DNA from: Amoebophrya sp. A120
Taxonomy: Eukaryota; Sar; Dinophyceae; Syndiniales; Amoebophryaceae
Assembly: GCA_905178155.1 (NCBI GenBank)
Contig: CAJINV010000004.1
Location: forward strand, 8,956,411 to 9,020,410
Length of the DNA stretch: 64,000 nucleotides
Reading direction: 5' to 3'
Shown here: positions 1 to 12,100 of the stretch, piece by piece
Position numbering within the stretch: position 1 is the stretch's first letter
How the letters are laid out: each line of letters starts with the position of its first letter
Program-made: the position numbers and the translations under genes
The notes under the pieces: model-generated
Databases searched by the model: none
What the model saw: the letters and a program-made list of their open reading frames with translations, nothing else
Told to the model about the DNA's origin: nothing

Positions 1-1
1 A

Positions 2-382
2 ATTCGGGTGGAGAGGTTGCTTGATTTAAACGACTCGGAGACGAAGGAGGAGTGCCAAAAGTTGAAAATCGACATTCTGAAAAGTGACCGAAAGGAGGCT
101 TTGATTGTGAAGTTGCTGAAGAAGGATTCTTCTAAAAGCGACAAGGCAACTGCCGTGAAATGCCTTTTGCAAAACGCCGCCGAGTCGGCGCAGGAACTGC
201 AGAGCTTGTGGGAACAGATGGGGGAGCTGGAACTGGAGAATAAGAACGAGACTTCAACTTCTTCTAGCGACATCAAGGAAAAACACCAAAGACGGTCGGA
301 TCTGGATCGGGACATTGTCTTTCAGATGCAAAGGCACAGGGACGCGAAAACGGTAGCGGACATGCTGCGGGATTTGTCATAA
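2..382 (+). CDS. Copy 0, C-terminal module exon (5' partial)
   Basis: The reading frame is open from the window edge to a TAA stop at 380-382, so this is the last exon of a gene that starts outside. The protein matches the C module that ends most other copies: a VERLLDL start, then a KEECQKLKIDILKSDRKEA stretch, ALIVKLLKK, and a Gln/Glu-rich helical tail. The same order (V-E-x-L, then K-x-x-C-x-x-L, then a charged L-I-x-K-x-L-L-K helix) is seen in copies 7, 8, 9 and 12. The module resembles no named domain I know. It is predicted all-helical and may serve in protein-protein contact; that is inference. Confidence 0.7.
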   Translation: MRVERLLDLNDSETKEECQKLKIDILKSDRKEALIVKLLKKDSSKSDKATAVKCLLQNAAESAQELQSLWEQMGELELENKNETSTSSSDIKEKHQRRSDLDRDIVFQMQRHRDAKTVADMLRDLS

Positions 383-1056
383 GAGATGCGGAAGTAGCGG
401 AAGAATGTTAACACGAGGTTCGACATGACACAAGAAGAGAAAAGAAAGCTCTCGGGGGCATCCAAGATGACGACAAGGAACTTACAGATAAAGGGAATGT
501 CCGCTCTCACGGGAATAAAGTTAATTGTGAAAAACTTGTGTAAAAACGCGCGCTAGTATGCTCTGGTTTTGTAATAGTAAGTACTTACTTACTTTTCCAG
601 CGACGGATGCGGCTTTTGTGCGAGTTCCCATGCGCACAAAAAGGATGCAGCTCTGATGCGGGCCACAGGGTAAAAATTGTTCGCTGTCGGAGGAGGTGTT
701 CTTGGTAAATTCTAGAGAAACATACGACGTTTGTCTACAACATCTACTAGGAAGTGTAAGTGTTGACCCGAACAATGGTATCAAGTATATGGAGGAACGA
801 GTTTACTCGAAAAGATATAGACGAAAGTGTTATGCTTTGCGAATCGCAAAAGTCGTATAGTTTTCTGTCTGTGTCTGTGCAGGCATCGTACAATTTTCGT
901 CTGCGTTGTACAGCAGAATTTCGCCTTTCTCTTTCCAGTCGTGTACAAGATTTTTTTGTGTGGCAATTATACGCTTCGTCCAAAAAACATCATCAACGAG
1001 CTTCAATCCGACGCCACAGAGCTGCAACATCTTCGAGCCCAAAGCCGTCCAAAATT
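383..1056. other. Intergenic, copy 0 to copy 1
   Basis: AT-richer sequence with no convincing coding segment. A small TAAGTACTTACTTACTT tract lies near 580-597, directly before a CCAG, and could be part of a 5' UTR intron or a trans-splice acceptor. No introner element is present. Confidence 0.5.
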
Positions 1057-3384
1057 ATGGCCACCACAAACGTACAAGGCCCCCCCAAAGGTGCCCCCGC
1101 TGGTGCCCCCAGTGAACAATCTACGACCACCTCTGTCGAGCTCTTCGTGAGGGTTTGTGAAAAAAAAGAGGTCCAAGACTGGTACTACCCCGACGACGAA
1201 CGGTCCGCCGAGTGGAACGAGGAGCACGAAAAGATCGAGAAACAGATCAAAAAGCAGTTCGAAAGGCTCGGGTGCGAGATCACACAGTACAAACGGGAGT
1301 TGAATCACGCCGGGAATGAGTTCGCGACCGTGTCCTTCGAAAAAGAGGAAGACCAGGAATTTTTCCTCATGGCCTGCAAGCGCGAGCATTTTCGGAGCAA
1401 ACTCTCGCCCAACCCGTATCCTGTGCAAAATAAGTATCGTACTCATATAAATGCAAGTCTTGCATTACAAATCTTGTTCTCAAGGCAAATCCGCATTACA
1501 AATTTCATTTCTCATGCTGAGAAAATTTGTAATGCATTTATACGAGTACGATAACGATACTCATACTTTTGCAATGCATAACCCGGACTACACGTCGATC
1601 TGCGTTTTCGGAAAACACCACCACATCACCGAGGCGGTGCGGACCTTGCGGGTGGCGAAGGAGAAAGCGATGTCTGCGGTTTGGTTTCTCCAGGAAGAAA
1701 CGACCCTTCATAACCAACCGTCCGACGCTGTCATTGTGGAGGAGGAAAGGGGGGACGCGGAATACCGGCAGCGGGTCTTGCGCGCGGCCATAGATCACGC
1801 GAGGAAAAAGGTGGACGAGGCTGTTGAGAACAACGGGAAGGACTTTATTCCGCAACCGGTGGCGGACCACCTCGCAAAGGAGATTAAGGTTGCGCAAGCG
1901 ACTTACCAACAGAATCGGTTGTTGATTATCGATCTGGAAAAAGTAGTAGCTCCGGCAGAGGTGGAGGAAAAAGCCGAGGGAGGAGCGGCTCCAGGTACTG
2001 TATTTGCATTATGCTTTTTACTCATCAAGCCATTTTTATTTTTTGTCATGCTGAACCTGAAGATAAAAAAATAATTCTAGTGCTCCACCTTTCGATGTAT
2101 AGAAGTACGCGACGCACCGTGAGGACTAGTCGTCGACATTGGAAATAACTGAACTTGACAGGTGCCACCGAAGAATCAGATGAGGTTGGGCCGGGACGAG
2201 CAACAGCCGCGGCAGTCGAGTCTCCACAGCAGCTTGCACCGGGAAAGAGCGCGGATCTACTTAGCACTCCTGACGAGCAGCCAGCTCTGGTTGGCCCGAC
2301 CCAGGACGAGGCGCACAGCCGTGCAAATGATCCGGGAGACTGGGGAAGAAGTTGCTTTGCTGCTAGAGAAGAAGTACGGGACTGTATTTCATCCGAAGCT
2401 GTGGAGGTTTTTTCCAAGTCCAAAACGACCCGCCGAGAAGATGAAGAGAAACGGGAAGTAGAGCAGCAGCACCAGGAAGTTGTAAAGCGATCGACAAGAA
2501 AGCGACGACGGAGCGGCCTACTTTGTGGTCCGCCCGATGCACCAGAGGATGATCTTCACCCGGCGGCGAAACGGACTCAGCACGAGCGTATTTGTTCACG
2601 GGAGGATGGGACGAGGAGTGGAAGGCGAAGTGGTGCGCCACGATCAGGTACTACTCAGTAATTTCCTAGCTGTTTTAGTTAGACAGGCGAGTGAGACACC
2701 AGCAGTACTTAAGCATGAGATCATCATCTTTCATGCATGGTAAAAATTGCGGAAGCAACTGAGTTGAGTAGAATCTACTGCTTTCCTCTGACTGAAGTTG
2801 AAGACAATCAAAAGTTTACCACACCAGAAGATGAACCATTCGCAGAAGCAGTGAGGACGACAGACGGCGCGACCGAAAAACTAGAAACGGCGACAAGCAG
2901 CTCGGCGTCCCTCTCCCTTGAGTCCCAAATCGATGAGATCCTTGATCTGGAGGCGAGAACCGAGCTGAAAGAACAGCACCACTTGCTCGATGACTGCCGT
3001 GAAAGCCGGGGCTGCAGCAGGAAAGAACTCACTGCGAAAGCCGTCGGGCTGAAGCTCTTCCGAAAGTTTCATTCGCACGACGGCGGGAATAAAATCCAGA
3101 ACGTCCGGCTTTATCTGTGCAAGAAGGCCAGTCTCGCGTGGGCTCGCGCGAACAGGATATGCGAGCTGTTGGGGAGACATTATGGGGAAGATGTAGATGA
3201 TGAAGAAGAAGTAGACGAACGTAACAGGAGGAGCTGTAGTAAGGGTTATTTTGAAGAGCAAGAGAGAGAGTACAAAGAAGTGAAGCTGATGGCAGATTTG
3301 GTTCGAGAAGTTTACACACAGCTTCTGGACGTGGAGCGCACTTCTTGGAAAGAAGGGTCAACATCAGCAGCTACCAGATACTAG
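1057..3384 (+). CDS. Copy 1: NA-type short family member (RRM-like N module, basic linker, C module)
   Basis: Exons are 1057-1416, 1586-1994, 2162-2647 and about 2798-3384, giving 613 residues. The ATG at 1057 is chosen because the N module begins just after it; the frame extends upstream without a family match. The N module has an RRM-like pattern: strand VELFVRV, a charged helix, strand FATVSFEKEEDQ, a second helix, strand TSICVFG, then a long coiled-coil-like helical region. The second exon is Lys/Arg/Glu-rich with a KRRRSG nuclear-type basic run. The last exon carries module C (QIDEILDLEARTELKEQHHL, then CSRKELTAKAVGLKLFRKF). An introner interrupts strand 4. Both ordinary introns (1995-2161, 2648-2797) are phase 1; the second acceptor is the least certain. 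RNA binding is inferred, not proven. Confidence 0.7.
1417..1580. mobile_element. Introner IE-A
   Basis: Starts TATCCTGTGCAAAA and ends with the inverted copy (ATACTTTTGCAATGCATA). TSD ACCCG at 1412-1416 and 1581-1585. Removing the element and one TSD joins SPNP to DYTSICVFG in frame. No register of the TSD gives GT-AG. Confidence 0.93.
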
Positions 3385-4680
3385 CTTTGAGTGAGTGGAA
3401 AACTACAGGCTGCACTTGCAGCTCCGTACAACAACTGCCGAAGACTTATACACTTTCTTGTGTCTTCTATACAACTTATTGTCTTCTTGATACCAGAGAA
3501 GCATCGTCCGTTAAGAAAATAGAAGCAGCATCAACTGCGCTGTGAGGTAATTAGGATGGGAATAAACCTGCTCCGGTGCGTTCTTTTGTGTGCCAACAGT
3601 TTTTTTTTTTTCGTTTCCCGAGAATGAATGAAGGCACTAGGACTCCGCTAAGCTAATGTCAATGCGCTGCAAGAAGGAGAGAACGACGGTGGCAACGAGA
3701 GAAAATGAAAGAAGTTTTGGAACTGCCAATAAATACCATTACTTACTAGAAGTATATCACCGAGCGCCAAGGCCAAGTAGATACGGGTGGGTCGTGTGTC
3801 CTGGTCGGGTTTTCTAGTTCCGATTTCCTTAGTCCGTCCGAGGAGATGCAAACACAAGTAAATCTTCCGAGTGAGTGTGGTATCTTCCTCCGCGACACAG
3901 CAATAGAAAAGTGAGGCAGCATCACTTCTGAGGCCAATGAGATAAATGCAAGTTTGCACCATGTACGCGGGAGCACGAGAAGCCACCTAAACAGGCAGCG
4001 CTGCTGCTCCGTCAATCTTCTCATTAAAGACGAGCCTTAACATGAACAACACAATATTAGAACAGCAGTGTTTTTTCTTTCTGACGGGAACAAGGGAACT
4101 GATAGTAGGAATGCGACTGGCGCGACGTTGTCCCTGTCTAGCTGCCCTTGGTAGTGCCACAAGAATGGTGGTGCGGGTCTTGTGAGTTATGGTTATCGAA
4201 CATACAACCTACTACCAAGCACGAGGCGATGCTTTTCTTACTCTTAGTTGCACCTCCGGCTCAGTCCTCCAGGATCTATCTGCTACTTGCGCATTTATCT
4301 TCAAACGATACTAAAAAGGTGAAAAAGCACAAGCAGTGCTGATGTTGTTCTAGCTCTAGAGCACTGAGACGGTAATTTGCTTTCATTTTTGATGACAAAT
4401 GTAAATCGTATTCCTCAAGTTTTATCTGTCATTCTTTCAGGACGTCAAAATCTCCAAGTCAGGTGCAGCTTCATTAAGAAAATTAATTTTTTCAAGGATT
4501 TTATCAAAGGATTGTATTGCATTACGACATAGTCATAGTACCTAAGTTTCAATGCTGTGTGGGGGTAACAACATGAGCATTTTTTTTGACTGTGTTGTGC
4601 CTACCTCTTGCTTTTTCACATGATAAGTTTTTAAAGTTGTAAACCGTAAGCCAATTTTCATTTCTTCGCAGGGAACAAAA
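3385..4680. other. Intergenic, copy 1 to copy 2
   Basis: About 1.3 kb of AT-rich DNA without a supported gene. Short ORFs on both strands have no family resemblance. A TTCTTCGCAG at 4662-4671 lies nine bases before the next ATG and looks like a 3' splice site, either of a 5' UTR intron or for spliced-leader trans-splicing, which is known in dinoflagellates. Confidence 0.5.
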
Positions 4681-7600
4681 ATGTCGGCGCCAGATCCGCC
4701 CTACGGCGCATCGGGTCCTCCCTTGTCCGCCCATCAGCTTCTAGAGCACACTAGTGTGGAAGAGGTGGCTATGCAATACAAATTTCCTGCACATGTACAA
4801 AATGCATCACAGATTTCATCAATTTGGAGTGTAAGAATGCTTGTCATGCTAATTTAAGATCGGGGCCAAGTTTTGTCATGCAGAGACCGCATTGGTTTTG
4901 GTACGTGCCTGTGCGGGAAATCTACTGTGGATAGTGGCAGCTAGGTTGGACGCAGCGATCGGGGAAATCGGGGACATCGTCCGCGAGCAAGCCGTATGGA
5001 TTGCAAATATGTCTGAGTCTGGAAAGAACTTGTGATGTAAGCCAGGCAATATTGGGCCGGCGCACTGTCATACATGGCCAAGCGTGACAAGTTTTTGAGC
5101 TGCTACGTGTACCGCGTATTCCGCATGGCAGACTGCGCTTTTGCATCACACACAAAGCGATCCTTTTGCACCTACACAGGACAGAGTTCCGCGTCATGTC
5201 AGACAAGCATGACAAATCTCGCAGTCTTCCAGACCCAGTAGACATATTTGCATTTTATAAGCCGACTCCTTTCTCGAGTCGTTTCCGTCTCCGTATGCAC
5301 TGCAAGAAAACTTGCGACAGAAGTTCTTGCTGCGCAGAGACAGACAGGCGCGCGGCGATGACATTTTGATTCTTTCCGAGGCCTGTTTAGTCGTCCAGTG
5401 ATCACGCGCCTCCGCCTGTAGAATACGCCTTCGCAGATGCCGCCTCATCCTGATTGCATCAACGCGATTAGATACTTGCAGACCAAACAAGAACGAAGCG
5501 AGCATTTTCATATAAGGGGTGTTTTTGTCATCTGTGTAATAATATTGCAACAAAAATCGCAGGAACAAGTTTTCGCAAAAATGCATACGGGAGACCAGGA
5601 CTACACGACCAACCTGCAACTGCGCGCGGGCGTCAGGTCTATCCGAAGCTTTTGGGAGGACGCGCTCGCGCTGGGTGGGAAAGCCGACGAGTTGCAGGAG
5701 TCGCTGGAAACCATCTGCGCCGCGTCCCGGAAGGGAGAAGCAGCGGCCGTAGTTCCCGAGGTGATTAGTAAATGGCTCAGCGAAACCGCGAGTCCAGTCG
5801 TGGACGACTTGAAGAAATATGAGGCGGAACGGCTCTACGTCTCCCTCATTTGTTTGCCGCACAAGGTCAAGGTGCGTAATCCTGTCGGTGCCCCCGTGGC
5901 GGTATTTGCATGACAGAAGTTGTTACAGCCGAGTCGCAGCAAACCTCGTAGAACCCAGCCGCCTCATAACTTTCATGCAGGATCTCCCTCAAGGTCAAGG
6001 TCAAGGGTGAGGCCCCGTGTCAATCCTGTAGTCTTCGTTGTTGTGGATGTTCTTCGACGTCAGTCTTCAAATGAGGGGGAATTGTCCAGCCGCATAAACG
6101 AAAATACAATAACAAAACTACTCGGCGCAAAAACGTCCCCAACTACGACCCACGCGCAAGATGAGAACTCTGCAAGGCAACTGCATATCTTTTGGGACCC
6201 GCGCATGACAAATTTCCCTTTGTTTTTGTAGCGTAGTGCGCGTTTGGCTTTGGTTGCAGGGATAGCCGCATTACAAAGCCATCCGCTTATCCTGTCATCC
6301 GCATTACAAATTATGCTAAAAAAACCCGACGGCTGAGATTGCCTCTTATGGGGATGCGCATGACTACAAATGCGTCTCCCGTAGATTCTAATCTGCATGG
6401 CAATGCTTGGGGGGGATTTTTTTCCTCAGGATAAGAGCCGAGCCGTTCCTCCTGAGAAGGCTGCACGAGTATGAGCGCGCTGCCGCGAGGCGCTTTGGGG
6501 CCCGGCAATGTCGTCACGGGCCGAAAATTATGCGGGGCAAGTGCAAAAACAAACGCGAGTGCGTCAGGGTCAGTGAGTTTGAAAAAAGTTGCAGTCCGGA
6601 ATGAATAAAGCTGAGAAAGTTGCTTGCCTGCGACGGCTCGACTCAGTCCTTTCCGGGACTTTAAGGTAGCGCACGATAATAGAGACTTGCACTACAAAGA
6701 GTAGTAGTAGCTGAAAACGCAAGATAGTCAATCACATGAAAATAACTCGGCAGGTGTTAATATACGCATGACCAGCACTTACAGCTTAAGAAATTGCGCC
6801 GGTTTTTCCGTTGGCGAACGCCATACCTTCGGCGCCTTTCTGAACCCAGAGACACACAAAGAAAGATTTGCACTCCATAGGAACTCCGGGGGATTGGCAG
6901 TGCTGGCACTGCGGCACATATCGCGACAGGTCGGAGACGCACTGCGGAACCATCGAGCAGCTGCGGCAGGGCCGTGGGTGCAAGAATATCTGACAGCAAA
7001 GTCCGCCCATAAACAGTAGAAAAACGCTGCTTGCGTGGCGCAAACGCTTGCCGTGTTGTTTGCATGGCGCAGGCAAGTAGCTTTTTGATGGCCGGCAAAG
7101 CCAGACCATGAGTGAGGCGAAAGCCTGCCGCGCAAAGTTGAGACGTCTGTGACGAAGCAAAGGAACCAGACACCAAAAGAGTTCCTGGCGTTCTTGAATA
7201 GAAGATAAAAGCCCCAGTATTGTCGCTTACAGGGCTGCGCCACAATCACAAGCGTTTCTAGTTCTCTATGGGCGCGCTTTCCTGCAGGATAGAGAAGCCG
7301 AGATACTTTGAGCCGCCGTTCTATGGATGTGTCAGGTTTGAAATCAACAAAGTTGAAATGATTTCTCATGCATAAAATGCGACACAAAGACTGACTCTAT
7401 TGCAGAGGACGCAAAGGAAGCAGATTATAGTGCTGGCAAGGGTCATAAATTGGGTTGCTGGCTAGCATCACATGGGGGAGCCCTCTTGCCCTAAACAGCA
7501 TGACAGACTTGCCTCAGAGGCCAGGAAAATTTGCCATGCGCCGATTGCAAAGTGGGGGTCCAAGTGGTATAGATTTTATGCATGACAAACTATTTCAACT

Positions 7601-8990
7601 TTGACGATTTCAAACCTGACACCCCCATACGTTCGTCCTGAATTCCCGGACCGCCATGATCGCACTATCATATGCAAAAGCGTGCGCGCGGCCCCATATA
7701 TATTCAAGCTATGGGATCAGCATAGACAAGTCGAGGAGCGCTTTCGCGGTTCGAGGATGACAAGTGTGGGCGCGCACTGTAATCATGCCCAGCTAGGCCA
7801 ACTGCGTCACAAAGAACTTTCTCTATTGATCAGCGCATGACCACCCAGAAATTCATCCGTACTGCGACCCTGACCCAATTTGCCTGCCTTGCGGTGCCGC
7901 ATGAGAAGAAAGTGATTGGGGAACACTGCAAATACGTGCGACCACAAGAAAAATCTGGGGCCGCGGATTACCACGCTTATTTTGCACTGGATACGCGCAC
8001 CACTTTGCCGAGGACGTTCCGGCGCCGGATCTGGAGTATTACGCCCCACCACCACGACCGCCGCTCTCCGCGTCCACACCTACCACAGCAACCACTGTGA
8101 GCACGGCGACGAACGGGCTACCGCCACCAGTATCCTGGGGGAAAGCGTTTCCGCCCAAGAGTCAAAGCGGGAACTACGCTAGACAAGCCGCCGCGTTTTG
8201 GCTGTTGCGTGTGACAAGTTTGGAGCCGTTGCGAAATCGTCTTTGGGTAGCGTAGCAGCATGACAAATTTAGAGGAGCCCTATCTTGATTAGAGCATGGC
8301 AAACTCCTACACAGCATGATTGGTGAATGCTCCGCATGGGGATGCCCTTGAGAAAAATTTGGTGCTTGCAAATTTGCAGAGCGAGGCCGTGGTGGAGATG
8401 TTTTTCCTCAGGATAGCCAGGGTTCGTCCGCGGCCGGGAGCAGGACATGTTGGCCCTCGTTCCTCCTTCGCGCCAACTTCTAAACGCGGCCACAAATGAT
8501 CTATCGCACGAAGAAACTGCTTCACCGTAAAATTGTGACGCATAGAAAAATGGAACGCAGAAACAGGAGTATTCATTTCTATATATGTCTCTTGCTATAG
8601 AGTGAGGCAAGACATTGGATACCTAGCCTTGCTGCTTATTTCCCTTCCTAGGATAGTACGCGCATGTCAAGTTTTCTTTACGTGTAACGAACTAGCGATG
8701 CAGAATTTGTAAAATCACTCGAGTAAACGCGAAGCAGCTTTTTCTCAGGATATACTCCATCTTCGCAGAAACTTCTTCCCCGCGGGGGCAGTACCAGCCT
8801 GCACGTGGGCCTTGCGTCAACTAGCGCGGCACCGAAAGCCTCCGCGGCTTGTACTGCCACACCTCGACGTGCTACCACGCCAGCGGTTGCGGTTGCAAAG
8901 GTCTTGCGGTGGCCCGAGTATAATCCTGGTGCGATTATGGAAGGCTCTAGCACTGCTGCAAAAAGCGAGGGGCGAAAAGGTATACGTTGA
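4681..8990 (+). CDS. Copy 2: NB-type member with RS segment and RanBP2-like zinc finger, eight introners
   Basis: Exons rebuilt by frame: 4681-4769, 4939-4994, 5265-5389, 5563-5871, 5929-6185, 6439-6572, 6881-6986, 7297-7321, 7635-7665, 7999-8130, 8421-8501 and 8758-8979, about 522 codons. The order is: NB module (VEEVAARLDAAIGEI, RGDDILILSEA, then a helical region ending SKWLSETASPVVDDLKKYEA); an RS run SPSRSRSRVRPR; a Cys-rich segment QCRHGPKIMRGKCKNKREC; a zinc finger GDWQCWHCGTYRDRSETHC; a Pro-rich tract YYAPPPRPP; and a low-complexity Ala/Thr tail. A strong donor at 6573 (GTGAGT) joins the zinc-finger exon in phase 1. The 3' end is open: read-through gives a stop at 8988-8990, a GT at 8980 spliced to 9009 gives a stop at 9074-9076, and splicing to 9136 would fuse it to copy 3. 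No C module was found. Its introners are the most degenerate of the window. Confidence 0.6.
4770..4933. mobile_element. Introner, unassigned family
   Basis: Starts TATGCAATACAAATTTCC and ends TGTGGATA, with an imperfect TIR. Exact TSD GTGGC at 4765-4769 and 4934-4938. Removal joins VEEVA to ARLDAA in frame. Confidence 0.85.
4995..5259. mobile_element. Introner IE-B
   Basis: Starts TATGGATTGCAAATATGTCT and ends GACATATTTGCATTTTATA. TSD AGCCG at 4990-4994 and 5260-5264. Removal joins REQA to DSFLESF in frame. Confidence 0.92.
6186..6433. mobile_element. Introner, degenerate, IE-F-like 3' end
   Basis: Starts TATCTTTTGGGACCC and ends GGATTTTTTTCCTCAGGATA. The flanking 5-mers (CTGCA and AGAGC) no longer match, but removing the stretch plus five bases joins ARQLH to EPFLLRR in frame. 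Internal GCATGACAAATTT and GCATTACAAA motifs are typical of the other elements. Confidence 0.6.
6881..6986 (+). other. RanBP2-type zinc finger exon (copy 2)
   Basis: The exon encodes TPGDWQCWHCGTYRDRSETH followed by Cys. The W-x-C-x2-C start and the spacing to the next Cys match RanBP2-type (zf-RanBP) fingers, which bind single-stranded RNA or ubiquitin in known proteins. The last Cys pair is irregular (HCGT, later GCKK), so zinc binding is uncertain. Confidence 0.6.
6987..7291. mobile_element. Introner IE-L
   Basis: Starts TATCTGACAGCAAAGTCCGC and ends GCGCTTTCCTGCAGGATA, an imperfect TIR. Near-TSD AAGAA and GAGAA. Removal joins GCK to KPRYFEPP in frame. Confidence 0.78.
7322..7629. mobile_element. 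Introner IE-G
   Basis: Starts TATGGATGTGTCAGGTTTGA and ends TTCAAACCTGACACCCCCATA. Exact TSD CGTTC at 7317-7321 and 7630-7634. Removal joins FEPPF to VLNSRTAM in frame. A second family member is at 56548. Confidence 0.92.
7666..7993. mobile_element. Introner, IE-A-like, diverged
   Basis: Starts TATCATATGCAAAAGCGTGC and ends TTTGCACTGGATA. Near-TSD CGCAC and CGCGC. Removal joins RTAMIA to HHFAEDVPAPD in frame, which restores the Pro-rich exon that otherwise has no start. Confidence 0.75.
8131..8415. mobile_element. Introner, TATCCTGRGG type
   Basis: Starts TATCCTGGGGGAAAGCGTTT and ends TTTTTCCTCAGGATA. Near-TSD ACCAG and GCCAG. Removal joins NGLPPP to GFVRGREQD in frame. Confidence 0.78.
8502..8752. 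mobile_element. Introner, IE-H-like, diverged
   Basis: Starts TATCGCACGAAGAAACTGCT and ends GCAGCTTTTTCTCAGGATA. Flanks TGATC and TACTC match only partly. Removal joins NAATND to PSSQKLLPRG in frame. Confidence 0.7.
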
Positions 8991-9115
8991 TAAGTATGTC
9001 TTTCTCAGTGCTGAGCAAGCTACGTATGTCGATGAGGACACCGATCATAACAGCGTGGTTTGATGTGTGTAAGTAGAAATTAATATTTCTTCAGTTAATT
9101 TTTCATGTAAGTCCA

Positions 9116-12100
9116 ATGAATGTACTACATGCAGGCTCCGAAACGTGTTTCACCAGTGCGGGGGCTGCTGCCAGAGGACAAGACAAAGACTTCTTCAACT
9201 CGTTTCACGGAACCTATGGCGTTCTCAAATGTTACATTGTTCTCAATTGTTACATAAATTTGTAATGCAAGAACGGCGAAAGTGAAAGGGACAAGATTGC
9301 GCCTTTTGCATTACAGATTTGGCACAGATTTACATGCTGTTTAGCCCTTCGGATATTTGTCATGCGAAGCAGCTTAATCGTGGCGATCTTGGTGGTAAAT
9401 TTGCATGACAAATCATGTAACAGGTGGTAAATTTGCATGACAAATCGTAGCAGCTTGGCCACATTTGTCATGCAGTTTTTCGTTTTGGTCATACTCTCTG
9501 GTTTTTTCCTCTCGTGGCAATTTGTACCTGGTGTCCCTGTTTGTCATGCAAATCCTACCATCTACGCTGTTTCTGGCCTCTTGCATGTTGGTCCTTGGAC
9601 GTTGGTGCCACGATCGCAACTCCTTTTCCAGGACCTTAGTTTCCCGCCTGCTACAACCTCGTGCTTCCACTTTTTTGGATGGTGTTTTACTGGGGGTAGA
9701 ACTGTGTCATAGTTCCTGCTTCAAACCCTTTTACTTTTTAATTTGGTTCCCTCGGTGCTGAGACAGGGAGTTTGCACAGAGTTATTTCTACCTAGATAAC
9801 AACCAACTCACGTCGCAGCCGTCCCAGGAGTTTCGGTTGTTGTCTCTCGGTAGAAATCACGCTGTTCAAAAAATTTCTGTTTTGGAGTTTACCGGGTACG
9901 CGGTTAAGAGTTTGTCGACGTAATTTACAAAGGGACGCCCTGCCCTTAGTTTCCCAACATGACAAATCATGTAACAGCTGAGAATGTAACAGTTGAGAAC
10001 GCCATAGAACCCTGGAGGCGGGCGGGGAGCAGAGACACCGGATTTTTGGCTTGGCGCGGCACATAGAGACGCCCGTTTTCGTGAGTTGCGACAGCGAACA
10101 CAGTATGTTATACGGGTTCAACAATAATTTTTGTGCGGAGGACGAGCAGGACCTTAACATCAGCAAAAACACCAGTACAACTACCAGCCTCCTGCCCGAG
10201 CGCGAGACCGAGGTGAAAAGGATGCAACACTTCTCCGCAATACAGAGGGCGGAAGACGCCGAGACGAACTGCCAGCCGAAAATAACCCGCAATCAGGACC
10301 ATCAAAACGCGAAGCTGCAGAACAAGTACCTGAGTCATTTTGTCACGAAGGAGACGTGTGAGTTTTTCCACGCCATTCCCTTTGAGCAGGCGAAAGAAAG
10401 GCTCCGTTCCATTTTGACCGAGGTCAAAACGACTATCGCGACTGCGGAACAGCTTGCGAAAGCGGCCACACAATCGCGGCTGGATCTTGCGCAGGCGGGC
10501 CCGGACATCAAAATTGCGGCGCTACAAACGTCAAAGGCGGTGATGAAAAAACAGTTGGACGGCATGCAGTGGCTGGCGCCGAAGCTGGGTGTAGTCCTAA
10601 AAGCGGCGGGCAAAGCGCTGGACTTTCTCACCTTCATTGTCGACGCGGAAACAGGCACTGGGAGTAGTACAACAAGCACAGGAGGAGGAGTTGTTGCAGC
10701 TGCACCCACGAAAAATTTGCTATCGCAGCAGAGCTGCAAGAACCATCAGCAATTGCAGGTGCACACGACGTCGATCAAGGTCGCGAGTAGAGCTTGGCTC
10801 AGGGGAACCGCGCGGCCGCAACTGCAGGAGCTGGCAGCGGCGTGGGAGATGAAAGTGAAAGACCAGGTCGAAGGTATCCTGAGTAAAAACGTCCCCAGAC
10901 CAGAGTTGTAATGCAGATTTGCAAAGATAGGAAGACTTGTAATGCGCATCCCCATGAGAGCCATTGATTTCCAATCGTGTTTTGGAATTTGTGATGCTGT
11001 GAACAGGATGCGCAGATGAATCTGTGACGCAACTGCACTTGCTAACCTGCACTACACTGCGGAGTGCAACTTGTCATGCGTGACTCACAAAACTCCTAGG
11101 TTTGTGCTGCGAAATCCCCATCCTGACTCTGGTGTGGGGACGTTTTTACTCAGGATAGAAGGAGAAGAATCTGCGCTGCGAGAGCTGCTCCGAGACGAGC
11201 AGGAGCTGGTGGACCGGCCCGCCCAGGGGAATAAATCAGCGTGGTCGTTATGGGATTTGGGAAAACTTCAAGTTGCGATTGTGTATATCAAGCACGGACG
11301 AGAACGAGCAGGAGCACGACTTTGACTAAAGAGACTTGCGTTATAATTTGTTCTAATTCGTATGTTTATGTTTTGATTTTTTGGTACGATCATGCTGTGA
11401 AACTGTGACGCTGTTCCAACGTTAATGTACGCAATGCTGGAGCATCAACTTCAATATCAGTTTGAATCTGGCAACGGAAATTTGTGTACTTCTGCTACTA
11501 CTTCGCCTGCTAGACGATATTTCCTTGTTTTTCACCCTCCATACCCGCAACGAGACGACGACCAAAGTTGGAAAAAATTGGCGACCAGCCGCACGCAACG
11601 AGACGGGCTACAACCGGGGGAGGCGGCCAGGGCGGTGTTTATCAATTTGGGAAACTTTTACAATGAGATATCAATTGCAAATATGTCTGGGTCTGGAAGA
11701 GTGCAGACATTTGTGAAGATGCAGTTTTTGCCTAGCCCAGATCGTCGGGCATGCGAGCCCTAGCATCACAAATTCCGAGCAGGTATCCCAATGCCTAATT
11801 CGCATGACAAATGCCCCCTTTCTGTAACAGGAAGTGGGGCCTTTTGCTGACCATGCATGACAGATTTTGCCATCTTCTAGAATTCGCATCGCAAATTCGA
11901 ATCCATCCAGACCCAGACATATTTGCAATGCATATGAGAAATACGGTCACGATGAAATGATGTTCGAGCAGGACCGCCTGGATATGCTGTGCAAAAGTAT
12001 CGTATTCGTATAAATGCAAGTCTTGCATTACAGATCTCTCTTTTAAGGTAAATCAGCATTGCAAATTTTTTTTCTCATGCTGGGAAAATTTGTAATGCAT

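Noticed and set aside
7623-7766. Apparent RRM-like strand-helix reading after the IE-G element
   Set aside because: The stretch from 7666 lies inside another introner; removing it gives a continuous Pro-rich exon.
9116-9214. Copy 2 and copy 3 as one fused gene through a phase-1 intron 8980-9135
   Set aside because: The join is in frame, but the downstream exon starts a new NB module and has its own in-frame ATG; kept as an open alternative in copy 2.
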